From positions 372,001 to 436,000 of the forward strand of contig CAVZBT010000005.1 in the NCBI GenBank assembly GCA_963773605.1: a DNA stretch of 64,000 bases, in the 5' to 3' direction. A program made the position numbers and the translations under genes. Each line of letters starts with the position of its first letter. The stretch's first letter is position 1. Of the stretch, positions 49,535 to 59,383 are shown one piece after another. The stretch is from CAVZBT01 sp963773605 (GTDB lineage: Bacteria > Acidobacteriota > UBA6911). Under the pieces are notes generated by a model, which had not been told where the DNA came from, made no database searches, and saw only the letters and a program-made list of their open reading frames with translations.

Positions 49535-49549
49535 GTGCATTTTATGCAC
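49535..49549. promoter_or_regulatory. Inverted repeat in the TonB receptor leader
   Basis: GTGCAT-TTT-ATGCAC is a perfect 6-3-6 inverted repeat, flanked by CTCG/CGAG that can extend it. It lies about 110 bases downstream of the -10 box and 97 upstream of the ATG. It may be an operator or a leader hairpin. Confidence 0.4.
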
Positions 49550-49661
49550 TCGAGTCTCGGGCTAACCTGCACCCAGGCAGGAAATACGTCCGACTCACTG
49601 GTGTCAGGTAACGAAACAGCCAGTACGTGACACTCGATGCAATCAGGGATCTTTATCGCGC

Positions 49662-49690
49662 AATGTATTTATAGGCACAGCTATTGTCAA
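49662..49690 (-). promoter_or_regulatory. Promoter of the TonB receptor gene
   Basis: Perfect TTGACA (minus strand, 49685-49690), a 17-base spacer, TACATT (49662-49667). The leader to the ATG at 49438 is about 215 bases. The gap 49439-49811 holds no other gene. Confidence 0.7.
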
Positions 49691-49811
49691 CTGCATTCTG
49701 GGGAGTGAGAGCGAGCAGCACCGGAGGGGATTTCAGGGCAGAGGAGACGTCGCTTGAGACGCCGGCTGCGTGCCGGGGCGGCACGGAATACTTGTTCTGT
49801 CGCGTGAAGGA

Positions 49812-50972
49812 CTATACGGGACTTCCAGAGTACACGCGCGGCACGCGGGGGCTGATGCCGCAGAGGACCTCGTAGCATATCGTGTCGAGCGCACGGGCCC
49901 AGGACTCCGCGTCGAATCGGCAACGGGGGCTTGAGCCAAGGAGAATGACCTCGTCCCCCTCCCGCAGGTCGGGAAGGTGGGTTACGTCGGCCACAATCAT
50001 GTCCATCGAGACCGTGCCGATCACGTCGGCGAGGGTGTCACGCACGATGACTTTAGCCTTGCCCGAAAGGCCGCGCCGGTAACCGTCGGCGTAGCCCGCC
50101 GGGATGGTGGCAGCCAGGGTCTCGCGGGCGGCGCGGAAACGCCGGTTGTAGCCGACGCTATCCCCCGCTGCAACGCGGTGAAGGCGGCCCACCCGGCTCT
50201 TGAGCGTCAGGACGGGTTTAAACGCGTCGGGAGAGCCGGTTGCGACGGGAGGGTAGCCGTACAGCGCGATGCCGGGCCGGGCGCTCAACCAGGAAAAATC
50301 CGGGAAATGCAGAAGCCCGGCGCTGTTGGCCAGGTGCGTCTCCCCGGGTTCCAGTCCGGAGGAGCGGATATCGCGGAGTGCGTGACGGAAACGGAGGGCC
50401 TGGTCGCGCGTGAATGCGGCGTCTTCGTCGGCGGCCGCCAGATGCGTGAACACTCCGGCGACCCGGACATGTGGAGCGGCGTGCAGGGCGGTAAGGAGGG
50501 GAGCGAGGTCCTTCCAGGACACCCCCAGACGCGACATCCCGGTGTCTACTTTTATGTGCACCCGAGCCGCGGCATCCCGCTTCGCCGCCTCTTTTTCGAG
50601 GCGCGTCACGGCACCCGGAGAGAAGGCCGCCAGGGTCAGGCCGTGCTCGAGGGCGTCCCCCTCCTGACCCGGCCAAGCCCCCTCCAACACCACGATCTCC
50701 TCCCGGAGGCCTCCCCGGCGCAGTTCCGCGGCCTCCTCGACGATGGCGACGGCAAAGGCGGTGGCTCCTGCGCGCGCGAGGGCCCGCGCTATCGGGACGG
50801 CACCGTGGCCGTACGCATCTCCTTTGAGGGCAGGGATGAGGCGTGGCGCGGGGGTGACGAGTTCAGGGGCCGCGCCGCGCCGCAGCAACGCGGCGAGCCT
50901 GCGGTAATTCGCCGCCAGCGCGTCGAGGTCGATCTCGGCCCAGGTCGGCCGGGTTCCCAATGTGAGGCTCAT
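49812..50972 (-). CDS. alr: Alanine racemase
   Basis: 386-residue PLP enzyme making D-Ala for peptidoglycan. The N-terminal barrel carries the PLP lysine Lys50 in PALKGDAYGHGAVPIA; the usual motif is (V)KANAYGHG, so AN is replaced by GD. Further landmarks are HIKVDTGMSRLGV, THLAAAD, GIALYGYPP and VGYNRRFRA with the second catalytic Tyr. The C-terminal beta domain has SMDMIVADVTHLPDLREGDEVILLG. It lies 56 bases beyond dnaB. Confidence 0.94.
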   Translation of the reverse strand: MSLTLGTRPTWAEIDLDALAANYRRLAALLRRGAAPELVTPAPRLIPALKGDAYGHGAVPIARALARAGATAFAVAIVEEAAELRRGGLREEIVVLEGAWPGQEGDALEHGLTLAAFSPGAVTRLEKEAAKRDAAARVHIKVDTGMSRLGVSWKDLAPLLTALHAAPHVRVAGVFTHLAAADEDAAFTRDQALRFRHALRDIRSSGLEPGETHLANSAGLLHFPDFSWLSARPGIALYGYPPVATGSPDAFKPVLTLKSRVGRLHRVAAGDSVGYNRRFRAARETLAATIPAGYADGYRRGLSGKAKVIVRDTLADVIGTVSMDMIVADVTHLPDLREGDEVILLGSSPRCRFDAESWARALDTICYEVLCGISPRVPRVYSGSPV

Positions 50973-51028
50973 GACGTTGTTGGAAGCTCACCTCAAAATC
51001 TCAACGGCCTCGGAGAGCCCCAAAGATG

Positions 51029-52381
51029 TCAGCCTTCCTGCCACAGGTTGGCGAACTTGGTGTACTGCTTGATGAAGGCGAGCTGGAAGGAGCCGGTGGG
51101 TCCGTTGCGCTGTTTGCCGATGATCAGCTCGGCGACCCCGCTGTTGTCGTCGGTCGGGTTGAACACCTCCTCGCGGTAGATGAAGAGGACGACGTCGGCG
51201 TCCTGCTCGATCGAGCCCGACTCCCTCAGGTCCGACAGCTGCGGCCGATGGTCGCCCTGGCGCGATTCGACGGCCCGGTTGAGCTGGGAAATCGCGATGA
51301 CCGGGACATCCAGTTCCTTGGCGAGCCCCTTGAGGCCGCGCGAGATCTGCGAGATTTCCTGGGTGCGGTTCTCGTAGCGCTGGTTGGAGCCGGACATGAG
51401 CTGGAGGTAGTCGACGATCAGCAGGTCGAGCCCGTGTTCGACCAGCAACCGCCGGGCCTTGGAACGCATCTCCATCATGGAGAGCCCGGCCGTGTCGTCG
51501 ATGAAGATCTTCGCCTGCGACAGCGCGCCGGCCGCTTGGCCCGAGCCGGCTCCAGTCTTCCTTGTTCAGGAACCCGGTGTTGACCTTGTGCGCATCGATT
51601 TCCGCCTCGGCGCAGAGCAGCCTCTTGACGAGCTGCTCCTTGCTCATTTCCAGGCTGAAGATGCCGACGGTCTGTCGCTTCTTCAGCGCGGCGTGCTGCG
51701 CGATGTTAAGGCAGAGGCTGGTCTTGCCCAGGCCGGGGCGCGCGGCGACGATGATCAGGTCGGACGGATGGAGGCCGGCGGTCATCTTGTCGAGCTCCGT
51801 GAAACCGGTCTCGAGCCCGGTGACCAGGGACTTGCGGTTGGAGACCTCTTCGATCTGCTTGTAGACGGCGCTGACCAGAGGCTCTATGGGCGTGAACCCG
51901 GAGCGGAATTGCTGGTTGGCGAGGTCGAAGATCGCCTTTTCGACATGCTCCAGGATCTCCTCCGACGACTCCTCGCTCTGGTAAGCTGCGCGCCATGATC
52001 TCGTTCGAGATCTGGATCAGGCGCCGCAGCGTCGCCTTTTCCTTGACGATCTGCGCGTAGTGCTCGATGTTGACGGCCCGCGGCAGCCCGTCGGTGAGGC
52101 TGGCGAGATAGGCGGCACCGCCGGCGCTTTCGAGTTCGTCGCTGCGCTGCAGCTCGTTTTTCAGCGTGATGAGGTCGATGGGGCGGGCGCTGGCGGCAAG
52201 CGCGTACATCTTGTCGAAGATGCGTGCGGTGGCTCTCGAGGTAGAAGTCCTCTTTGCGCAGCTTCTCGATGACGGTGAAAAGGGCCTTGTCGTCCAGCAG
52301 GATTGCCCCGAGGATGGAACGTTCCGCTTCCAGGTTGCTCGGCAGAGTTTTTTCGAGGCTGATGTCCGCAGGCATGGGCAT
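51029..52381 (-). CDS. dnaB: Replicative DNA helicase DnaB, about four frameshifts
   Basis: Hexameric helicase that unwinds DNA at the fork. Joined fragments total about 450 residues: LPSNLEAERSILGAILLDDKALFTVIEKL, YALAASARPIDLITLKNELQ, then DLIIVAARPGLGKTSLCLNIAQHAA (Walker A), VGIFSLEMSKEQLVKRLLCAEA, LDLLIVDYLQLMSG (Walker B), and RESGSIEQDADVVLFIYREE, ending KQRNGPTGSFQLAFIKQYTKFANL. Breaks lie near 52235, 51990, 51785-51900 and 51545. It follows rplI as in many genomes. Confidence 0.92.
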
Positions 52382-52500
52382 GAGCGCGATTTTTCAGTGC
52401 TGAGAATGCAGCAATTCTACACAACGGGAGAGCGGAGGAAAGGAGTATTTTGCGCCGGCGGAAGCGCGGCCGGCGTGCGACGGCCGGCCGCGCCCGGTAT

Positions 52501-52962
52501 CTATTCGGCGGATTCGGGTTCGGCCTCGACGACCACCCGGATGGGGACCGTGACTTCGCGGTGCAGGCGGATCGGGACCTGGTATTCACCCACGGTCTTG
52601 ATCGGATCTTCCAGCTGGATCTTGCGCTTGTCGATATCGATTTTGTGCGTGACCAGGAAATCGGCGATGTCGATCGCGGTGACGGAACCGTACAGGGCGC
52701 CTTCCTCGCCGGCCTTGCGGCGCGATCGTGACGACCAGCTTGACGATGTCGCGTGGCCAGCAGGCTGGCGGCCGTCTTGTCGCGCTGGTCGCGCCGGGCG
52801 TGGGCCAGCCTTTCGATTTCCATGATCTTCACGTTGCCCGGGGTGGCCTCGATGGCGATCTTCATCGGAATCAGGAAATTCCGGCCGTAGCCCGGGGCCA
52901 CCTTGACGATCGTCGCCCGTCTTGCCGAGCTTGTCAACGTCCTGTTTCAAAATGACCTTCAT
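52501..52962 (-). CDS. rplI: Ribosomal protein bL9, frameshifted
   Basis: About 153 residues. MKVILKQDVDKLGKTG and IVKVAPGYGRNFLIPMKIAIEATPGNVKIMEIERLAHA form the N-domain and connecting helix. The C-domain AGEEGALYGSVTAIDIADFL, DIDKRKIQLEDPIKTVGEYQVPIRLHREV is complete. One-base breaks lie near 52915, 52750 and 52725. It stands between rpsR and dnaB. Confidence 0.93.
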   Translation of the reverse strand: MKVILKQDVDKLGKTGDDRQGGPGLRPEFPDSDEDRHRGHPGQREDHGNRKAGPRPARPARQDGRQPAGHATSSSWSSRSRRKAGEEGALYGSVTAIDIADFLVTHKIDIDKRKIQLEDPIKTVGEYQVPIRLHREVTVPIRVVVEAEPESAE

Positions 52963-52985
52963 GGTTCACCCTCTCAGAAAGACGT

Positions 52986-53219
52986 TCAGTCCGCAACGAA
53001 CGGGATAATGGCCAGGTGCCGGGCGCGCTTGATCGCTTCCGACAGCTGACGCTGGTGCGTCGAACAGACGCCGCTGATCCTGCGGGGCAGGATCTTGCCC
53101 CGTTCGGGGATGAAGTGTGACAGCAGCTTGCCGTCCTTGAAATCGATGTAGGTGATCTTCTCTGCACAAAACTTGCAGATCCTCTTGCGTCGGATCGAAA
53201 ATCTCTTTGGCGCTGGCAT
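52986..53219 (-). CDS. rpsR: Ribosomal protein bS18
   Basis: 77 residues of the 30S platform protein: RRKRICKFCAEKITYIDFKDGKLLSHFIPERGKILPRRISGVCSTHQRQLSEAIKRARHLAIIPF. The CKFC and CSTHQ cysteines suggest the zinc-binding (C+) form. No frameshift. Confidence 0.96.
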   Translation of the reverse strand: MPAPKRFSIRRKRICKFCAEKITYIDFKDGKLLSHFIPERGKILPRRISGVCSTHQRQLSEAIKRARHLAIIPFVAD

Positions 53220-53302
53220 GTGTTGACCTTTCTGTCGAGATTCGCACTCGGGAAGCCGGGGTCGCCCGCCTTCCGTGGATTCAGTTGCCGGCGGCTGCCC
53301 CT

Positions 53303-53698
53303 TTACACGGCAGGCGCGGCCTCGGGCCCGGGTCCGGCCTGCGGCGCCGCGGTGGCCTTGGTGGAGGACTTCCTCTGGCGGGCCGCCTTCAGCTTCTCGG
53401 AGCGCTTCAGATCCTCGTCGATCCGCACCGACAGGAAGCGGATCACGTGATCCGTCACGCGGAACCGACGCTCCAACTCGGCAATGGCCGCCCCGTCCGC
53501 CTCGAGCGTCAGGACGACGTAGTAGCCGTCCCGGAACTTCTTGATCTTGTAGGCCAGGGACTTTTTGCCCCAGTTGTCGACTTTCACCACCTTGCCGTTG
53601 CGCCCTTCGACCACGGACTGCATCAGGTTGATGAAGGCGTCCAGCTCCTCCGTCGAAGTCGTCGGAACGGCGATGAAAACGACCTCGTAAGTTCTCAC
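53303..53698 (-). CDS. rpsF: Ribosomal protein bS6
   Basis: 131 residues; partner of bS18 on the 30S platform. YEVVFIAVPTTSTEELDAFINLMQSVVEGRNGKVVKVDNWGKKSLAYKIKKFRDGYYVVLTLEADG is the classic core. The C-terminal 25 residues are an Ala/Lys/Pro-rich tail longer than the E. coli form, ending in GPGPEAAPAV. Confidence 0.95.
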   Translation of the reverse strand: MRTYEVVFIAVPTTSTEELDAFINLMQSVVEGRNGKVVKVDNWGKKSLAYKIKKFRDGYYVVLTLEADGAAIAELERRFRVTDHVIRFLSVRIDEDLKRSEKLKAARQRKSSTKATAAPQAGPGPEAAPAV

Positions 53699-53720
53699 GG
53701 TTCGTTTCTCCTTTTGCTCT

Positions 53721-54312
53721 CTACGCGTTAAAAACTGACATCGCCCGCTCCACCCCCGAATTCAGGATCGTTCCGACGGCGGCGACGGCGTTGGCCATCA
53801 TGTCGTTCAGACTCCGGGGCACTCGTTTCCGGAAAATCCGCGAGGACGAATTCGGCCCTTTCCGCGGGCATGTTTTCTTCACCGACCCCAAGCCGCACGC
53901 GAGGAACGTCCTCGCGTGGCCAGCGCGGCCAAAACCGATTCCAACCCGCGATGCCCGCCGGCGGAACCCCGGGCCCGCACCCGGATGCGACCGAAGGGGA
54001 GGTGGACATCGTCGAGCACGACCAGCGATGTCCTGCGGAACGATCCCGAGGTCCCCCGCCAGCGCGGCGACGGATGCGCCGCTGAGGTTCATGTAGGTCT
54101 GCGGCTTGACCAGAAGCGCCGGCCGGCTCTCGATCGAAACCCGGGTCACCAGCGCCCGCCAGCGCGCTTGCCACACGACGGCGCCCGCAACGCGGGCAAG
54201 TCGGTCGACCATCATGAACCCTGCGTTGTGCCGGGTCCGGGCAGTATCTCTCGCCCGGGTTCCCCAACCCGACGACTACCCCGGGGTTCACGGCCCTCCC
54301 GTCCGGGTTCAC
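53721..54312 (-). CDS. pth: Peptidyl-tRNA hydrolase, two or more frameshifts
   Basis: Releases tRNA from peptidyl-tRNA that drops off the ribosome. The N-terminus VVVGLGNPGERY, then HNAGFMMVDRLA with the catalytic His, and LLVKPQTYMNLSGASVAALA are intact in two frames. The third part, DDVHLPFGRIRVRARGSAGGHRGLESVLAAL, is restored after a break near 54030, and the product ends ERAMSVFNA. It starts with GTG overlapping the rplY stop (GTGA). Confidence 0.88.
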
Positions 54313-54979
54313 TTCTTCTCTTCTGTTGTCGCCTCGCCCTCCTCGGCGGCCTTGCCCTTCTTGATGACCTCAGGCTCCGCAGTTTCCGCGGGCGCCTCGA
54401 CGACCGGCACCTCTTCCTTGATCGGAGGCACGATCGTGACGATGACCACCTCGGGGTCGGTCAGGATTTTCACCTTCGGGTCGGAGGGAAGGTTCTTGAC
54501 CCGGATATAGTCGTTGATCTTCAGCGCCGTCACGTCCACTTTGATCGAATCCGGGATGTCGGACGGCAGACACTCGACGTCGATGCGAGCGGGTGACGAT
54601 GTCCATCAGGCCGCCGTCGAGCTTCACCCCTTCGGCTTCTCCCACGATCTCGACGTTGACGCTCAGCTGGAGCAGCCGGTCCATGGCGATCTCCAGCAGG
54701 TCCGAGTGGATCAAATTCCCTTTGACCGGATCGAGCTGGTACTCCTTCACCATCGCGTTCACCGGTGGGTGCCCCTCGACGGTGACCGTGAAGATCGTGT
54801 TCTGCCCGCTGTCGGAGTGCAGTATGTCGCCCAGGGCCTCGGGATCGACGCTGACGGCACGGGATCCTTGCCGGGGCCGTAGATGACGGCCGGGATCCTG
54901 CCGGCCTTGCGCATGCGCCGGTTCGCGTTCTTCCCCTCCGGGGTTCGCGCGTTGAGCCTGCGATCTCAGTTTGCGCCAT
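54309..54979 (-). CDS. rplY: Ribosomal protein bL25 (CTC/TL5 long form), frameshifted
   Basis: About 222 residues. The 5S-rRNA-binding N-domain begins MAQTEI, then RRMRKAGRIPAVIYGPGKDPVAVSVDPEALGDIL after frame correction. The C-domain includes EYQLDPVKGNLIHSDLLEIAMDRLLQLSVNVEIVGEAEGVK, VTALKINDYIRVKNLPSDPKVKILTDPEVVIVTI, and an acidic Glu/Ala-rich tail. Breaks lie near 54960, 54860 and 54592. GGAAGGAG precedes the ATG. The long CTC form is linked to stress in other bacteria. Confidence 0.9.
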
Positions 54980-54997
54980 GGAAAAGATACTCCTTCC

Positions 54998-55956
54998 TTA
55001 CACAAAGAGGTTGCTGACGCTCGTTTCGTCGTGAATGCTCCGGATCGCCTGGGCCAGCAGATCCGCCACGCTCAGCACTTTCATGTTGGGCAGAGATCTG
55101 CGACGCGTTCAGCGGCACCGTGTTGGTCAGGATGATCTCGTCTATCGGGGTGTCCTTGCAGCCGCTCGACCGCCGGCCCACTCAGCACGCCGTGGGTGGC
55201 GCAGGCGAACATCTGCTTGGCTTTCTGTCTTCCGGAGCGCCTGGACCGTGCTGACCAGCGTTCCGGCCGTATCGATCATGTCGTCGCAGATGATGACGTT
55301 CCGGCCGCCCACGTGGCCGATGACGTGCATGACCTCGGCCTCGTTCGGCGCGGTGCGGCGCTTGTCGACGACGGCCAGATCGGCGTTGAGCCGCTTGGCG
55401 AAGGCACGGGCCCGCTCCACCCCTCCGGCGTCGGGGGAGACGATCGTCAGGTCGGGGAGTTTCGAGCTTCTGGAGGTACTCGATCAGCACCGGTGCCGCA
55501 TACAGGTGATCGACGGGAATGTCGAAGAAGCCCTGGATCTGACCGGCGTGCAGGTCCATCGCCAGGATCCGGTTCGTGCCCTGCGGCCGTGAGCAGATCC
55601 GCGACCAGCTTCGACGATATCGGGACGCGCGGCTTGTCTTTGCGGTCCTGCCGCGCATACCCGTAGTACGGGATGACCGCCGTGATCCGCGCCGCCGAGG
55701 AGCGCTTGAACGCGTCGATCATGATCAGCAGCTCCATCAGGTTGTTGTTCACCGGGCAGCACGTCGGCTGGATGACGAAAACGTCCTTGCCCCGCACGTT
55801 CTCGAGGATCTGGAAGTAGAGCTCGCCGTCGCTGAATGTCGTCAGGTTGACCTTGCCCAGGGCAATTTCGAGGTGCTCGCAGATTTCGTCGGCCAGCGGC
55901 GGGATTGGCATTGCCGGAAAAGACCTTCAGTTCGCGATCAGATCTGTCGTGCTCAT
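54998..55956 (-). CDS. prs: Ribose-phosphate pyrophosphokinase, about five frameshifts
   Basis: Makes PRPP from ribose 5-phosphate and ATP for nucleotide, His and Trp synthesis. Joined product of about 315 residues: STTDRELKVFSGNANP-LADEICEHLEIALGKVNL, FSDGELYFQILENVRGKDVFVIQPT, NNNLMELLIMIDAFKRSSAARITAVIPYYGYARQDRKDKPRVPISSKLVADLL (ATP loop), NRILAMDLHAGQIQGFFDIPVDHLYA, and VSPDAGGVERARAFAKRL with the pyrophosphate loop. RRTAPNEAEVMHVIG and DDMIDTAGTLVSTVQAL (the ribose-5-phosphate loop) lead to ASQISPNMKVLSVADLLAQAI. It is the third element of the ispE-tRNA-prs-rplY unit. Confidence 0.9.
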
Positions 55957-55990
55957 GGTTCCGGTACTGACTCCCTGGAGTTAGACGCGT

Positions 55991-56065
55991 TGGCTGGGGC
56001 GGGAGGATTCGAACCTCCGAATGCAGGTTCCAAAGACCTGTGTCTTACCGCTTGACGACGCCCCA
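55991..56065 (-). tRNA. tRNA-Gln (anticodon TTG)
   Basis: The acceptor stem TGGGGCG pairs with CGCCCCA, followed by G and an encoded CCA. The D arm has AAGCGGTAAG. The anticodon stem CAGGT/ACCTG closes a loop CTTTGGA with anticodon TTG. The T arm is GGAGG-TTCGAAT-CCTCC. No variable-arm extension. It lies between ispE and prs on the same strand and is probably processed from the operon mRNA. Confidence 0.97.
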
Positions 56066-56163
56066 GCAATAACCGTTCTGTGCCGTACGGGCGGGCGAAC
56101 CGGGCTGCGGAAAATCCCCGCATCCCGAAAACCGCGACCCGAACCCCACGGCTGGCGCGGCGG

Positions 56164-57050
56164 CTACCCAAACATCTGTCTGAAGATAATCAGAGCGTGA
56201 AAGGGTCTTCGCCGGAAACACCCGCCAGCCCTCCCGCGCTACGGCACGGGAAGCTGCGAGAGCTGACTCCTCATCCAAGAAGAATCCGAAGACAGATGAT
56301 CCGCTGCCGGACATCACGGGCCGCTGCGCCCCCTGCTCTAGCAGGAGCTTCCTTGGCTTCCCTGATCGCCGGACAGGCAGGGAGGATCGAAGTCTCGAAA
56401 TCGTTAAAGATCCCGGTCGCACAGGCGCTGACTCCTGCAAGCGGCCGCAGAAACTTGCATTCTATGGGCGCCGACTGGGAAGTCAATCCAAATCTCAAGG
56501 ACTCGTATGCCTCGGCGGTCGACACCCCCTCGCCGGGATAGATGACCAGCAGGTTCGAGGGCGCAATTTCGGGCAGGGGATAGATCTCATCGCCCCGGCC
56601 GATGCCGAGCGCCGTCCCGCCCTGCAGGAAGAACGGCACGTCCGGCGCCGAGGCCCGAAGCCACGCGCCCTGAGCTCCGATTCGGGCAGCTCCGATGCCC
56701 CACAGCCGCTGCAGCCCAAGCAACGTCGCCGCCGCATTGCTGCTGCCGCCGCCCGAGTCCCGCACCTGCGGGGATGTTCTTGTGCAGCGATGATATGCGC
56801 CCCCTGGCGGACCGATACGGTCTTCTGGAGCGCGCACGGCGGCCTTCCAGACCAAGTTCTGCTCGACAGGCACGCCGGCCAGCCCGGGGCACTCGAGACG
56901 CAGGGAGGGGGCGGGCCTCAGTTCCAGGACGTCGTGCAGATCGATCGACTGAAAGACGGTCCGGATCTCGTGATAGCCGTCCGGCCGCTTGCCGAGCACC
57001 GCCAGGGCAAGATTGACCTTCGCGAATGAACGAACGTGCAATGGGATCAC
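56164..57050 (-). CDS. ispE: 4-diphosphocytidyl-2-C-methyl-D-erythritol kinase IspE, frameshifted
   Basis: GHMP kinase of the MEP pathway. The N-terminus SFAKVNLALAVLGKRPDGYHEIRTVFQSIDL, the glycine loop (KNIPAGAGLGGGSSNAAATLLGLQRL once two breaks near 56765-56790 are corrected), and the C-terminal GSGSSVFGFFLDEE after a break near 56330 are diagnostic. As assembled the frame runs on to 56045, inside the tRNA. Removing one G from a GGG near 56167 gives a stop at 56164 after YLQTDVW, the preferred end. About 290 residues. Confidence 0.88.
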
Positions 57051-57069
57051 GGGTTGTAGGAATTGCTCT

Positions 57070-59097
57070 TTACCGGCGCTTCTGTTTCCGGAGCGAGTCC
57101 TGGAGTTTGTCCAGCTTCTCCCGCACTTTCTGCGTGTCCTCGGGCTCGGTTCCGATATCGACGGACTTCGACCAGAACTCGACCGCCTTTTCGTAGTTGC
57201 CGGTCTTGTAGTACACGTCGCCGAGGTGGTCGTGGATAACGGGATCGTTTTTCACCAGTTCCACAGCCCGGAGCAGGTACTCCTCGGCCTTGCGCATCTC
57301 GTTCAGCTTGTAGAACGCCCAGCCGAGCGAGTCCAGATAGGCGCCGTTGTTCGGGTCCAGGGCGAGCGCCTCTTCCACGTACTTCACCGCCTCCTCCAGG
57401 CGAACGCCTCGGTCGGCCAGCATGTAGCCGATGTAGTTCAGCGCGGTGGCGTTCTTGGGGTTGGCCTTGAGCACTTCCTTGAAGAGCACCTCGGCTTTCT
57501 CGAAGTCTCTCTGCCGTTCATAGACCGTCGCCAGCTGAAACTTGAGCCGCTCGCTGTCGAGCTGCCGGTCCTCGGCCCGCCGCAGGACTTTCTCCGCTTC
57601 TGAGAAACGCTTACCCTGCAGATAGACCTGGCTGAGGTTCACATAGATGTCGATGTTGGAGGGGTCGGACTGGAGCATCTTGAGCAGGAGGTCGGCACCC
57701 TCGCGGGTCTTGCCTGCGTCGGCCAAGGCGCGCGCGTATACGAGCCCGATGTTGACGTCTTGGGGATTCTGCTCGTAGTACTGCTTCCCGACGCTCAAGG
57801 CCTTGTCGAGCTGCCGGTTCACACGGTAGGCGTTGATCAGCATGAACACGAGGCCCGGCCGGGGCTCGGTCTGGCTCTTGAGCATTTCCTCATAGAGTGC
57901 GATCGCCTTGGTATGCTCGCCCATGTCCTGGTACACGGCGGCGAGGTGCTGCTGGAACACGGGACGGTTTGCCTTTTGCTCTTCGGAAGCGTTGGCGCTT
58001 TCGAGCAGTCGGGTGAAAATACGGGCGGCCTCCGGCGCGTTTCCGCTCTGTTCGTAGGCGGTCGCCAGGTAGAACTCGGCCTCCAGGTCCGCGGACGAGT
58101 CCCCGAGCAGAGATTTAAGCAGTTGGATCGCCTCGGGAAACTGCCGCGCGCCGACCTGCGCGCGGCCGAGCAGGATTTTGGCGTCCCGGTCGCCGGGCGC
58201 GGCGCCGGTCATCTCCTTGAGCACCTCGACGGCGTCGTTGTACTGTTCGGCGTCGACCATCGAACTCGCCAGCTGTCGCTTGATCCCGGGGTTATCGCCC
58301 GTGAGTTCCAGGATCTTTTTATAGAGTGGAACGGCTTCCGCGTTGCGCTTCAGCCGGCCGTAGATCGTCGCGAGCATCATGAGGCTCTCGGGCGAGTCGG
58401 GCTGGCTCTCGAGGGCCCGCTTAAGGTAGTCGATTGCCTTGTCGTAGTTCTTGGCGCGCTCGTAATACTTGGCGATGGCCACGTAACCGGCATCCATCGC
58501 GGGCGCGAGTGACTGGAATTTCTCGAAGGCCTGGATCGCCTTCTCCGGCTGGTCGAGCTCGAAGTAGGCGCCGCCCAGCGCATAGTAGGCGCGCTCGTCC
58601 TGCGGGGCGGCCTCACGCATGGCCTCGAGCTCCTTGACCGCGTTGCCCAGGGATTCGCGTGAGGACGCCCGGTCGCGACCCTGCGACCGGAAATAGATAT
58701 TGGCCAGCAGCCAGTGCGGTTCCGGCGATTTCGGGTCCAGGCGCGCCGCCTCCCGGGCCTCCTCGATGGCCTCCTTCAGGTTGCCGGCTTTTTCCAGTAT
58801 GGCGGCCAGTTCGACGCGCACGCTGCCGCTCGAGTCGTTGTACTTCAGGGCATTGCGCATCTCGGCGGTCGCCCGCGTGAGATCGCCCTTGTCTTCGTAC
58901 CACTTGGCCAGGGAGTAATAGTAGTAGCTCCGGCCGCGGTTTTGCGGTTCACCCCGGCGCAATTCCCGATCGAGGTCAATGGACTTGCTGCCGGCGGCAG
59001 GTCTTTCCTGGGCGTGGACGGCGCCCGCAAGACAGCCCAACACAAGTGTCAGGGCCAGCAGGGCGGGCCCGCTGAGGCGGTGGGAGCACTGTTTCAT
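57070..59097 (-). CDS. Large TPR-repeat exported protein
   Basis: About 675 residues. The ATG at 59097 gives a signal peptide (LSGPALLALTLVLGCLAGAVHAQ); the Cys in LVLGC may be lipidated. The mature protein is almost entirely tetratricopeptide repeats, about 15 units (for example RAYYALGGAYFELDQPEKAIQAFEKF, NATALNYIGYMLADRGVRLEEAVKYVEEALALDPNN). Such BTAD/PEP-CTERM-like TPR proteins act as scaffolds in envelope assembly or secretion. It lies upstream of ispE (19 bases) and may head that operon. No frameshift. Confidence 0.9.
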   Translation of the reverse strand: MKQCSHRLSGPALLALTLVLGCLAGAVHAQERPAAGSKSIDLDRELRRGEPQNRGRSYYYYSLAKWYEDKGDLTRATAEMRNALKYNDSSGSVRVELAAILEKAGNLKEAIEEAREAARLDPKSPEPHWLLANIYFRSQGRDRASSRESLGNAVKELEAMREAAPQDERAYYALGGAYFELDQPEKAIQAFEKFQSLAPAMDAGYVAIAKYYERAKNYDKAIDYLKRALESQPDSPESLMMLATIYGRLKRNAEAVPLYKKILELTGDNPGIKRQLASSMVDAEQYNDAVEVLKEMTGAAPGDRDAKILLGRAQVGARQFPEAIQLLKSLLGDSSADLEAEFYLATAYEQSGNAPEAARIFTRLLESANASEEQKANRPVFQQHLAAVYQDMGEHTKAIALYEEMLKSQTEPRPGLVFMLINAYRVNRQLDKALSVGKQYYEQNPQDVNIGLVYARALADAGKTREGADLLLKMLQSDPSNIDIYVNLSQVYLQGKRFSEAEKVLRRAEDRQLDSERLKFQLATVYERQRDFEKAEVLFKEVLKANPKNATALNYIGYMLADRGVRLEEAVKYVEEALALDPNNGAYLDSLGWAFYKLNEMRKAEEYLLRAVELVKNDPVIHDHLGDVYYKTGNYEKAVEFWSKSVDIGTEPEDTQKVREKLDKLQDSLRKQKRR

Positions 59098-59383
59098 AAG
59101 GTGATGAATTCCTTGTCTCCAGAGAGTTACAAACCCGTCAGGAATTATGACATACGCCAAATGCAATTGCCATGGTGGCCGCGGCCCCGGATGTCATCAA
59201 CCGGTGGGGGTTTTCGAGTGAAAGGCAGTCGGTTCGGGCGGGCTGACCCCGCCCACCCATCTCATGGGAACTCGCTCGACTCATCCAGATTTTGTGGCTC
59301 AACCCGCACGGACGGTGGTTAGAGAGGGTGTTCGCGGGCAGGCGCGCGGCCTGCTCGCAGAAACCACTAGATCAGGAGGAACC

